Origin: Benincasa hispida
Lineage: Eukaryota > Streptophyta > Magnoliopsida > Cucurbitales > Cucurbitaceae
Assembly: GCF_009727055.1 (NCBI RefSeq)
Contig: NC_052350.1
Coordinates: 43,519,828 to 43,583,827, forward strand
Reading direction: 5' to 3'
Length of the DNA: 64,000 nucleotides
Below the pieces are notes generated by a model. The model was not told the DNA's origin. It worked only from the letters and a program-made list of their open reading frames with translations, and did not search any database. The position numbers were made by a program, and so were the translations under genes. Positions 23,658 to 33,905 of this stretch are shown here, one piece after another (the stretch's first letter is position 1; each line of letters begins with the position of its first letter).

Positions 23658-24060
23658 CCAAAGACACGAAGGGGTACATCAGAAAGAAGTCTGGAATTTG
23701 GGTAAGACTCTTTGAAGAAATCTAAGGGGGTTTGGAATTTTAGGACCCGGGATGGCATGCGGTTTATTAGATAGGCTGCTGTCAGGATAGTATCACCCCA
23801 AAAAATAAGAGGGAAGAGAAGTTGACAACATAAGAGAGCGGGCAACTTCAACGAGGTGACGGTTTTCCGTTCGGCCACTCCATTTTGTTGAGGAGTGTAC
23901 GCACAGGAACTCTGAAGGACAACACCTTTGGAGATAAGGAATTTGTGTAAAGCATTACTAAGGTATTCTCGACCATTATCACTCCTGAGAATAGCGATTT
24001 TAGCGTTGAGCTGGGTTTTTATAGAATTGTAAAATTGTTGGAAAACTGAAGTGACTTCTG
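23588..24060 (-). pseudogene. Copia integrase C-terminal fragment
   Basis: Carries TAAYLINRMPSRVLKFQTPL and RVFGCVVFVAI, which correspond to the Copia 'AAYLINRMPS..L....P' and 'FGC..FVH' segments downstream of the integrase catalytic core. The preceding minus-strand sequence (23880-24060) encodes more integrase with interruptions. Confidence 0.75.
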
Positions 24061-24130
24061 ATTTATTTGTCAGAAGGAAAACCCAGGTTAGTCGAGTATG
24101 ATTGTCAATAAAGGTTATGGTAGTAGGACC

Positions 24131-24448
24131 TCAGACATTACTATGGAACAGAGTAAACAGTTTAGAGGGCTTATAGGGTTGAGAAGAGAAAGAAACACGA
24201 GGCTGTTTGGCCTGGACACACACATCACATTTCAATTTAGAAATATTAATGTTGCGAAAAATATGAGGAAACAAATAATTCATATACTGGAAATTAGGAT
24301 GGCCAAGACGATAATGCCATAACATATAATCAGTTTCAGAAATAGAAAAATGGGAAGAAAACAAACTAGTCCTATCACATATCCTAAAGGAAGCTTCTTC
24401 AGTGAGGAAATAGAGTCCCTTGTTATGCCGGACAATGCCAATCGTCAT
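24131..24448 (-). pseudogene. Copia gag-pre-integrase domain
   Basis: Contains YMLWHYRLGHPNFQYM and LKCDVCVQAKQPRVSF, the zinc-binding HxxxH..CxxC pattern at the front of Copia integrase. The frame is interrupted downstream. Confidence 0.85.
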
Positions 24449-24579
24449 CCCCGAGTTCAGATCCTAAAAAACAACATCAGCAGGTGAGAAAATAACACAA
24501 CACTTCAAATATCTTGTAAGTTTACTAATAGATAACAGATTGTAAGACACTTTTGGCACATGCAACATATCTTGGAGTA

Positions 24580-24903
24580 TTAAGCTGGCAAAGGGTGACA
24601 TCCGTCCTTTTCCAGCAACGGGGGCAAATGACCCATCTGCAATTTTGATTTTTTATTTTCAGCATCAGGTTGATAAGATAAAAATTGATTAGAAGAGCCA
24701 GCTAAGTGATCTGTGGCTTCTGAGTCTAATATCCATGGTTTATTACTAGTTATACTCACAAGGCCAAATGAGTGAAAAGTACTTGTATGGGTGATTGCAC
24801 TTACACCCACTGTAGTAGTAGTTTCAAAACATAAATTTGAGGGGTAAGTAGGGAACAAAGTTACCGAGTTTTCAGGGTATGGATTTAGATCTAGTTGGAT
24901 CAT
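24580..24903 (-). pseudogene. Copia aspartic protease fragment
   Basis: Contains WILDSEATDHLAGSSNQF, equivalent to the usual WILDSGATDHM protease active site. The catalytic DSG/DTG glycine is replaced by glutamate, so activity is unlikely. Confidence 0.75.
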
Positions 24904-24904
24904 G

Positions 24905-25683
24905 GATGTCGATCCCAGGGTTTCCCCAATAGCAGCAAGCTACTGTTGAAACATCTCGTTCTGTCGTTTAATCAGCAACTGCAACTGGGTAACTTGATCT
25001 TGGATTATATTTCCTTGGTCCTGGTGGTATGATGAGGACTCACCCCTTCCAAACTCATCCATGATCGGCGAAAACTGCCTCATTCGTGCTTATACCCGGC
25101 TGGAAAATACCTATACTTCTTCCACCTATCCTTTGGTGCGGCAGAGATTGAGATGATGCACCGATCTGAGAGGATAAGGCCGGCGGAAACCCCAACGATA
25201 GGAACTGGACTGATCGGTGCTGGGCATCACGGATCTGGACCAATCAGTGCTGGGTATAGCAGATCGAGGCACGGGCATCACAGATTTGGACCAATCGACG
25301 CTGGGTATAGCAGATCGGGGCTCCAAGGCATCGGTCGGCAGCGTCTGAGATCGACCGGACAAGTTTTGAGTGGCTGGTCGCCGGTTGCCCTCGTCTGCAC
25401 GCATCTGAATCGGATGGCCATCTTCATCTGCACGCGGTTGGATCAGATGGGCAGCGTTGGTTCGCTGGTTATCGGTTACTAGGTCTGGCGGCTGGTTATT
25501 GGGTCTGTGAAAGAGACAGCCGGCAGTGGGTAGGGCGGTAGTGGCTGGTTTTCACGGAAATGGGGAAGAAGGGTTTGGAAGTAGTTGTCAATGGCTTTTT
25601 GGATAATACTATTTATATCTGGGTTATTGGTTTGGGATTCTCCTATTGAATTTTCCTCAATGGTGGCCAGGGTTTCATCTCCA
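24905..25683 (-). pseudogene. Gag-like N-terminal segment with internal peptide repeats
   Basis: On the minus strand the segment starts MVSEHGDETLATIEENS just after the primer-binding site. A GC-rich tract (about 25170-25380) then repeats RSAIPSxDWSxSVMP. After that comes a glutamine-rich piece (DQGNIIQDQVTQLQ) leading towards the protease. The usual Copia gag core and zinc knuckle are not visible, so the region looks deleted or replaced. GC content is clearly higher than its surroundings. Confidence 0.55.
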
Positions 25684-25684
25684 T

Positions 25685-25696
25685 GCTCTGATACCA
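25685..25696 (-). promoter_or_regulatory. Primer-binding site (tRNA-iMet type)
   Basis: The minus strand reads TGGTATCAGAGC immediately after ..TTCATCA. This is the standard plant Copia primer-binding site complementary to initiator methionine tRNA. It fixes the end of the adjacent LTR. Confidence 0.9.
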
Positions 25697-25909
25697 TGAT
25701 GAAAAATAGAGTAGGGAAAAGAAAATAACACATCAAGAATTTATGTGGAAAACCCTAATTAAGGAGAAAAACCACGGGATGGGATACTTATTAGAAAATT
25801 GATACAAAGAAATACAACAGACCAACAACTTAAATAGAGAACAGGGAAACCCTAGGGTACAATGAAAAAGACAAAATTGCCCGTAGAGTGCAAAACCCTA
25901 CTTTCAACA
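25697..25909 (-). repeat. 5' LTR of Copia element (short type)
   Basis: On the minus strand: TGTTGAAAGTAGGG..TTTTTCATCA, 213 bases, ending at the primer-binding site. The ends are TG..CA, but the body does not resemble the 3' LTR at 22749-23085. Confidence 0.7.
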
Positions 25910-26290
25910 CCTTCAAATCAGCCTCAATTACAAAAGAAGGAGAAGCAAGTAAAACTTTTAAAAGCTTATTCACAACATGAGCAACTAAAAGATATTTCGT
26001 AAATTCATCCTTAACCACAGTAAAAAACCACCATACATCTTTATCTTAAAGAATCTTAACAACATATGAACTCCAGTACTACCTAGGTTCAATAAAATTG
26101 AAAGTTCAATAGATGAATGAAGCTGAAGCTCCTTCCATATGAAGTTAACAAAAGACTAAAAACACATCGCTTCCTCAACCAAAACACCAATAGTTTTATG
26201 ACCTACATAGCATTGTCGATCATCCCATTGACCACTATGGAAACGACTATTGAAACTTTAACCATAACTACAAAATGTTACAAAAATACA
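25910..26290 (-). pseudogene. Possible MuDR-type transposase N-terminal remnant
   Basis: Minus-strand translations give WDDRQCYVGHKTIGVLVEEA, then a frame-shifted KELQLHSSIELSILLNLGST, then VVKDEFTKYLLVAHVVNKL. From memory this series resembles the N-terminal part of cucurbit MuDR-family transposases. It is cut at 25909, where the short Copia LTR begins. I cannot verify this without a search. Confidence 0.3.
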
Positions 26291-27290
26291 AAAAAATAAA
26301 ATAAGATATAATTCAAAATCGTATCTGATTGCCATGAGAAAGTAATCACATGAAAATCAAATAGAATAGATAACAAACATAATGATATAACTTACATTGA
26401 TATATCGGTAAATAACACAAAAGATAGTCGTCACATGACAATCAAATAACAATCAAATAAAAATCACTAACTACTAAGTACTAAATAGAAATTAGATGTC
26501 AATCAGATAAAGAACACAAACTATGTATTATCAAACAGAAATTAGATAACAATCTTAGAGTAAGATATAATATTATACTTCACTATTTGTGAAAAAAATC
26601 ACAAATAATAGAGAAGGCAGAAACTGAGAAATTCAAAAACAAACCCTCTACAAGCTGAAAAAAATCTTCTCTATTCAAAATTTACTGAAAAATTTGATAC
26701 GGAAAATAAGAGAGTAGAGATCGGTACTGAGAAATTCGAAAACAAACAATCCACATTTGAATATCTCAGATTTGTTTTAAAAAACAAACGACCCACAAAT
26801 TTGAATTCTCAGGTTTGTTTTTGGAAAAAAAAAAACCTCCACAAATCAACTGAGAAATTAAAAATCAGAACGTAATCGAAACTTGAGAAATTCAAAAACA
26901 AACCTGACAAATTCAAAATCAAAACATAACTGAAACCAATTGAGTGTAATTTTTAGGGTTGATTGTTGTAACAACCATCCACAATTTCAAATTTCTCAGC
27001 TTTGATTTAAAAAAAATCTATAAATCGACTGAGATATTAGAAATCAAAACCTGAGAAACACGAAAACACGAGAGAAAGTTGAATGTAAAATCGAAATCGA
27101 CTATGATTCTTATGGCTGGTTGCAGAAACTTGGATGCTGAAGGAGAAGGAAAAATGTGGGAGGAGACAATTCACACAATTAACATTTGGGAAATATACCT
27201 TGCGAAGGTAATTCAGGAATAAAGAAAAAAAATTCCATAGAAAATAAAATCTGAATATTTTGTAATATATATATATATATTTTTTTTACC
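26291..27290. repeat. Imperfect repeats of 'ctgagaaattcaaaaacaaac'
   Basis: The phrase (c/a)tgagaaatt(c/a)(a/g)aaaacaaac recurs at about 26625, 26730, 26850, 26885 and 27030, sometimes inverted (ctcaggtttgttttt at 26805). This could be subterminal DNA of the Mu-like element to its left. No gene is seen. A (TA)n tract is at 27265-27282. Confidence 0.4.
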
Positions 27291-29756
27291 ATATTTGCAA
27301 TTTTGTTAAAAAAAAAAATGATATGAATGTTAAGATATATGTTAAAAAAGCTACCTAATGCAATTTTCTTATAAAATATAGATAAAATAAATCACAAGAT
27401 TGAAGAAAAAATGCAAGACTTTCAAAATATTGCTATATACCTAAATATAAGCGAAGTGTTATTATTATCCTAGAAAATAGAATTTCACATGTTTAATTTT
27501 CTAAGCACTCTATGGGCACTCATTATAGGACAATGATTAGGTGCAACTCACGTGCATCCTCTTTTCTTATCCACAAAGTAAAAAATATTAAATAAAATAT
27601 TTTTTAAAAAATATTTATGACATGTCAAAATTTTATTGAACAATCCCTTAAAATTTATCAAAATAGGTACCGAAGGAGCATCCAAAATTTTTTTCCTCAT
27701 CATATATAAATTTATAGATGACCATAACTTTGTACGGAATATGTGGGTCATGACCATTGAAATATACGAGGAGGAAAGTTGAGGAACCAAATGATATTTA
27801 AAAAATAATTATTTATTGTAAGGGAATCAAATAATATTGAAATGCAAAGTAATAGACTACCTTTCCTCTCTTGATATAGAACAAATGGAATATATTCTTT
27901 CTTTAATGGGCAAATCCATAATTTCTAAGAAGTTTCTATTTTTGGTATATATGTTTTGATTTTCAAATATATGTATTGCCACTTTGTTTGGTGATCCTTT
28001 ATTTTACTAGAACTTTATTTATTTTGGAATTTATTATGAGATCAATTTTATTTCTTTCTTTATATGCAAATCTTGGAATAATATATTTAAAGACAAATAT
28101 GAACAATAAAAGAGTAAAAAGTAGCCAAATTGAATGTTAGTGGTTGGAAAGAATATTATGTATAAACAACAAAATATAAATGGTTGGAGGTCTTTTGACA
28201 CTCTAGAACCAATATTTGAGAAGGTGCAAAAACCCTTAATTTATGAATTAGGTAAGATCCGTCCTCGAAAAGTATAAAATTTTAAGTGATTGTCTCGTGT
28301 ACAACATAACCTAATCTTAGATATACATCTTTCAAATGCAGTCCAAGCATAACTCAATTGATGAAACACTAATGATCGTATCAAAAGGTCAGTGAATTCA
28401 ATTTCTCACATTGAACGTGTTGAAGATTTTTTAAAGTATATCACATACCAAAAATATTATTAAGATTAACAAAATAAATACCATTTATTTATCAAATAAA
28501 AAAAAATACAACATACAAATGTAACCCAATAATGACATTCAACTAAACAAAGTTAGATTGTCCAAAGTCTTCATATGTTTTTTTTTTTTTAAAATTCAAA
28601 TCATTCACAAGTTTGCTTGTCTCTTTGTGAAAAAAGGAAGAAAAAAAAAATCTATATGATACATGAAATGTAGAAAAGTAATTGGAATTAGTGAATTATT
28701 CTATATATAGTTTCATCTTCCAACATATATTCTACCAATAAACTTATTTGTTACCATTTATAAATTGAGAATATAATGTACTAAACATTGTTAAAGAGTC
28801 AGTGGGTCATGGCACATTTGGCAAATATATGTGGAGAAGGAAATTCCTAAAATTGTGAGGAACCAAAAGATATGAAAATTAAAAACCCCAATGATTTGTC
28901 CATTTCTTTTGGACTCACTTTCATGTTATTGGTGTATGACAAAGACAATAGATTCTCTTTCTAAAAGGGGAAAACCCTAAAAAAGATAAAGAAAAATGAA
29001 TACAAGAACTTTCTATTATTTATATTTATAGAAAAAGTTCCCTATTTGAGTTCAATTTATTTCACCAAAAACTTCCTCTCTCCCACCATTTTTTGCCCAA
29101 AATGTTAAAGGAGAAAAAGGAAAATCCAAAGTCACAAATACTTAAAGAAATTGTAAATGGGAAAGTAAATGAATGGGAAATGAGAAGTGAAAGGAAGATA
29201 ATAAATGATGTTACTATATGGTAATCCAAAGTCACATATATAGAAATCTATATGCCTTTTTGCTTTTATTGTCATCTACTTACCTTTTAGATTGCAATAA
29301 TCTCTCAAAGGAGAGTGAATGAATAAAGAAGGTTCCAAGCCTATTTATATGCAACAATACAGAGAAATAACAATTAAAAACCAATCAAATGATTAATATA
29401 TTGATTAGTTAATATGGATAAAGAAAATTTGGGAAAATACTTTTGAAAGTTTTCATTTTTCTTTCTTTACCCGTAATTGAAGCCAAGGGTAATGTTGTAA
29501 ATTTAAAACATTTGGACCCAAAGTTATGACAAGCCCACCTAAACACTATATATATTAGGGTTGGTTGAATAAATGACAATCAAACTCAAAATAATAGCAT
29601 ATATAATATAAGGATAAAAAAATTTGTAACTATAGCACAAAAGTGGGCCCACATATTGGAAAAGACTAGAATCTCAATCCATGTCATATTTTCACTCAAT
29701 TCACCAAAGAAAAACCCAAAAACCCTCCCATTTTCCCGCTAATTTTTTCTCAATTT
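27291..29756. other. Intergenic, AT-rich; no gene seen
   Basis: No recognisable coding or RNA gene. A ggacaatgattaggtgca phrase at 27529 matches one at 352 and, inverted, one near 15680. The small minus-strand open frame at 27548-27790 has no domain. Confidence 0.5.
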
Positions 29757-30019
29757 GAAGTCAATGAATGACTATCAGTGATAGCTTTTATCAATGGCTA
29801 TCACTAATAGTTTCTATCAATGACTATTAATGATAGTCTATTACAGGTTATTATTGATAGACTTTTATCAATTAGAATCAACTTTGAAAGATTAATACTT
29901 AAAGATATTAGTAGCTATCGTTCGCAGATTTTCATCAATGACAATCAACTTTGAAAAATTAATACTGTAAAATATTAGTGATAGATAGATATTAATGATT
30001 GTCAATGATAGACTTCTAT
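29757..30019. repeat. gatag-type minisatellite region (left part)
   Basis: Degenerate units such as tatcaatgactatcactaatag and gatagacttttatcaa, plus two longer units with atcaactttgaaa(g/a)attaatact. These match the array at 33131-33640, so both belong to one region split by the element at 30020-33127. Confidence 0.7.
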
Positions 30020-30999
30020 GGGGGGTGTTTGGTGCACATGTTTGGAATGCTAAACCTGAGAATGTTAAGCGGTTAAGTTGGGAGATTTAAGTAGCATAGG
30101 TTTAAGAAACTGTGTTTGGAGTGCAGGTTTTGGAAGTTTGGGTTCAAGAAATCTATGTTTGAAGTATAGGCTTAGGAAGCCTGAGAATGAAGTGCAAATT
30201 TATAATTTTTGAGTTTGTGAAATATTTTATTGTATTTAATCAGTGGTTACATTTTAGATTAGTTCAAACTTGTCATCTTAATTATTTTAATATAGTCAAA
30301 TTTAAAATAATAAAAAAAATTTAGAAGAATATTTTTTTTTTGAATTTTGAAATATAGATTTGACTAAAATTATAATTTTATTTTATTTATTGTTTTATAA
30401 TTTGATATTTGATTTTATTAGGTTTTGAAATAAAATATTATACATACATTTGTCTCGTTTACTAATTTAAATTGGGATTTTCTACACATATAATTTAAAT
30501 AAATATACTTAATTATGCAAAAATCTAGTTCAATTAACTTTTTACACCTCCTTTATTATTCAATTTTTTTTTTATTAAAAATGTGTATATAATAATAATA
30601 AGAAGAAAAACATATAAGGGATGCTTCTTGTAGTGATCAATTTACAGCTACGAGAAATGAATATATATATATAAAGAAAATATATAAACAAAGGGAAGAG
30701 AGCGAATTAAAAAAGATAATATAATAAATAATAATAATAATTAAAAAAAGAACTCCAAATGAAAAAAATAGAAGAAAGATAGATAGAAGAAAGATAGTTT
30801 ATTTAAAAAATATTATTATCAATAAACTAAGGGTCTGTTTGGAATGAATTCGAATTTTTTTTTTTTTTTTATTTAAACACTCTTGATTTAAAATAAAAAC
30901 ACATGTATTTGACAATTCTTTCTTAGAAGTATTTTTATATACAAGTTTGTTTGCTTTGTTATATACTAAAAATATTTTTATTAATGTTTTCCAAAGTTG

Positions 31000-31320
31000 A
31001 TTGATGGTAGCCAAAGTTTGGCCATAGTCAGTGGTTAGAAGTTCGTCAGCAGGGGTCGCTGATGGTGGCCGTCGAAGTTGGCCGACAACAATTGAAGTTT
31101 GGCTACAATCGGTAGCCAAAGTTTGGCTACAGTTGTCGACCGAAGTTTTTCTACAGTCGGCAGCCAGAAGTACCATCGATAGGGTCACTGGAATTCAACC
31201 ATAAGTGGTGACCAAAGGTGGCTAGCGATGGTCATAGGAGGTGGTGGTCGGTGTTGGCCTATAGTGGTTGCTGGAGGTGGTGTCTGGAAGTTGGCTGATA
31301 AAGTTCCTAAATTAAATTAG
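31000..31320. repeat. Degenerate GC-richer repeat (ggtggccg / agtttggcta units)
   Basis: About ten imperfect units of the type gtagccaaagtttggctacagtcggt, followed by ggtggtgg variants. It is clearly less AT-rich than its surroundings and internal to the Harbinger-like element. The minus-strand open frame across it (30799-31188) merely reflects the repeat. Confidence 0.5.
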
Positions 31321-31429
31321 AAAAAAAATGTAATAGGTTTGAATAGTGTTTACTATTCAAACCCATAGGAAGAGGGTAGGAAGCCTTGACTTCCTAAATC
31401 CTTGTTCCAAACAAGGGTTGGGCTTAGGA

Positions 31430-33113
31430 TGTTGATAACGGGTAGAAATGCACGTTATCATAGTGCTAAGTTCTTAAACAATGTTGGATTGCGTTAATGA
31501 AATATGTTAATTTGCGTCCATTAAGCATCGATTTCATAATAATGCGGTCGCATGCGTTCAATGCATTAGAACAGTTGATTTTTGTATTTTTGTGCAGAAT
31601 ATGCGTTGACGCAATGCAAAAATTGCGATCATAGGAAATCTTTGGTCGAGCGCAACTTCACCGCAAGACTTTGCGATGATTGTGTTCCCAAACATTTACC
31701 CGAGAAGGATCGCCACAACTTGATCAGCGCAACATGGTGGACGCATCTGGGTGAAAGGCTAATCAATCGCGATGGAACAGAAAGCTGATGACAGTCAAAT
31801 CCGAATTAAATTGACAGCCGATAATGGTCACAAAGTACATTCAGCTTTTCGATGACAATTATTCGGCATATCAGTCAGGAATTAAAGTTGTCCCATCTGT
31901 ACAACCATGAGAGAGAAAACGCCTTTCACCATGGATGTTCTATAAATACCAAGGGCATTCTTCAAAGAAGGGGTTGACGAATTAACAAGTTCAACTATTC
32001 TTTGTTCCACAAGTTCGCAGTTTTCTTTCATTTTAAGGCGGAGCAAGAGAAGAGTGGTGACGCCGGAGATCACTCAAGGCAACTTAAGAGAGAACCTTGG
32101 GACGAAGAAGCAGAGAGCGGGCCGACTTTCGCGAGAGCGAGATTATCTTTTGAGCACGAGTAGAAATCAGTGTAAAAGCCTGGCAGCAAGAGATTGCTTC
32201 CAGACCCTTTATTCTATACTTACATTGTTATTTTGTACTTCATCTTCATATTTATACAATGGAAGTTTTATTTCTACATCTATTCACTCTCTTAGCACGC
32301 ATGAGTAGCTAAAGTAGTCGAATGGGTTGAGAAAAATTAAGCTAACATGACCTAGGAAGTTCAATGCTTGCGATTGTCTTGATTTATGCTGTGCCAAAAA
32401 CCCTTTAGAGCTACTCGAGAGAGAGTCTAAAGAAAGAACCTAATGACTCGAGAGAGCTAGGTTAGAATCTAGACTCGAGAGAGCAAGATTAGAACTGCAT
32501 AAACAAGAGATAAAGACTTAGAGATAATCTCTGTTTGTCAACCTGCATCGCATGCATCCTAGAGATGGGAATGATATTATGTGGTCGCCTTATTTGTGTG
32601 TATGTCATTTCGTCATCGCATAAATAAGAATAAAGGCTTATGTGTAGGTCCTATAGACTTAGCGCATATATCGCATGCGTTCTAACCTTAACAGCCGTGG
32701 CATTAGCACCGAGTGGTGGTTTACTGTTGTATGTATGTTGCATGATCGCATAGCATGAACACATCCTAGGAAGTGTTAGTCGAAACTTTTTTCAACCCGT
32801 TCACCGCATACTCATCGCATCTTTCGTTAACCAACTCTTTTCAAACTCCGCCGAATTTATTTATTTTTCATCAACGCAAACAACAAACCCAACAATTTAT
32901 TTATTTATCCAGTTACCGCAAAGTTCTTCACAAAAATTACCAACACAATCTGTTTTCACAAGTCCCTGTGTTCGACCCTGGACTTACCAGGAAACTCAGA
33001 GGAATTTACACTTGGATTCCGCTGGGGAAACTTGAGTGCATAACACAATTTCATCAATGCATATCACTCACATTTTCATTTCATAAAATCAAGCATCAGA
33101 TGCCTAACTCTTG
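31430..33113 (+). mobile_element. LTR-like retroelement fragment inside the Harbinger-like element
   Basis: Starts TGTTGATAACGGGTAGAAATGC. It contains promoter-like and R-region phrases (tataaatac at about 31940, ctcgagagag repeats at 32410-32480) and a late block gttcgaccctggacttaccagg (32970-32991), which I associate with Ty3/gypsy LTR ends in eudicots. The content of cgcat/atgcg words is high. The right edge is uncertain and no duplication was found. The frame at 31582-31788 is just LTR sequence. Confidence 0.4.
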
Positions 33114-33130
33114 AAACAAACACCCCCTAA

Positions 33131-33655
33131 GTGGTTACCAACTTTGAAAGATTAAGGCATCAATGATAGAAAACTATTAGTAGCTTTCACTGATAGAGTT
33201 TCATTAGTGGCTACCAACTTTGAAAGATTAAGGCATCAATGATAGAAAACTATTAGTAGCTTTCACTGATAGAGTTTCATTAGTGGCTACCAACTTTGAA
33301 AGATTAAGGCATCAATGATAGAAAACTATTAGTAGCTTTCACTGATAGAGTTTCATTAGTGGCTACCAACTTTGAAAGATTAAGGCATCAATGATAGAAA
33401 ACTATTAGTAGCTTTCACTGATAGAGTTTCATTAGTGGCTACCAACTTTGAAAGATTAAGGCATCAATGATAGAAAACTATTAGTAGCTTTCACTGATAG
33501 AGTTTCATTAGTGGCTACCAACTTTGAAAGATTAATACTCAAAGCTATTAGTGATTATCACCTATAAACCTCTATCAATGGTTATTAACTTTGATAGAAA
33601 GCTATTAATTTTGAAAGATTATGATAAATGTCAAAAAGTTCATGTATTCACTATA
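33131..33655. repeat. 76-bp tandem array plus degenerate gatag units
   Basis: Units of 76 bp begin at 33133, 33209, 33285, 33361 and 33437, with a partial unit at 33513. Each has ccaactttgaaagattaag, aatgatagaaaactattag and cactgatagagtttcatta. Units 2 to 5 appear identical, so the expansion is recent. From 33540 to 33640 the units are degenerate. There are no spacers, so it is not a CRISPR array. Confidence 0.95.
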
Positions 33656-33656
33656 T

Positions 33657-33905
33657 AGTTTGGGATTGATGCCCTAAATCTCGTGGGTTCTATAGTTTAT
33701 AATTGTAATGTACAAACAATTTATTTATCTAATAAAATAATAGACATTTTATTTGACACTTAGTAACATTAACCCAAAAAACCAATAAACTAAGATCCAA
33801 AGTTATCTTCTGTAACTTAAACATGTATGTGGAGACATACAAGTGGTTCATGTTTAAAAGATAACATAAATGGTCTGTAGTAGATGGATAAGACTATGTA
33901 TCTTA
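33657..33905 (+). mobile_element. LTR family A copy 2 (A2), first piece
   Basis: ttgggattgatgccctaaatctcg through tggtctgtagtagatgg, collinear with A1 20129-20355. It is cut at 33905 by the Tekay-like solo LTR, resumes at 36449, is cut again at 36525 by the SIRE element, and resumes at 57336. Confidence 0.8.

Larger units (their letters stand above)
23086..25696 (-). mobile_element. Internal region of decayed Copia retrotransposon
   Basis: Minus-strand order from right to left is primer-binding site, gag-like N-terminal segment, protease, gag-pre-integrase, integrase piece, direct join to the end of reverse transcriptase/RNase H, and polypurine tract. Most of the reverse transcriptase is missing. 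Stops and frameshifts are frequent. The element cannot move on its own. Confidence 0.8.
30020..33127. mobile_element. PIF/Harbinger-like TIR element (composite)
   Basis: The left end GGGGGGTGTTTG and right end CAAACACCCCC are inverted and lie exactly where the minisatellite is interrupted. The flanks are tat on the left and taa on the right, close to but not a perfect 3-bp TWA duplication. A similar phrase, GGGTCTGTTTGGAATG, occurs inside at 30831, and its partner ttccaaacaagggttggg at about 31405. No transposase is present. The interior also carries an LTR-like insertion. Confidence 0.45.

Noticed and set aside
25153..25482. Plus-strand frame of 109 codons (glycine/histidine/arginine rich)
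   Set aside because: It is antisense to the repeated gag-like segment of the minus-strand Copia element.
31582..31788. 68-codon frame with several cysteines (CKNCDH..CDDC), suggesting a zinc-binding protein
   Set aside because: It lies wholly within LTR-like sequence, the cysteine spacing fits no known finger, and no splice or promoter context supports it.
33133..33545. Regular repeat array resembling a CRISPR array
   Set aside because: Units are head-to-tail with no unique spacers, in a plant nuclear context. It is a tandem minisatellite.
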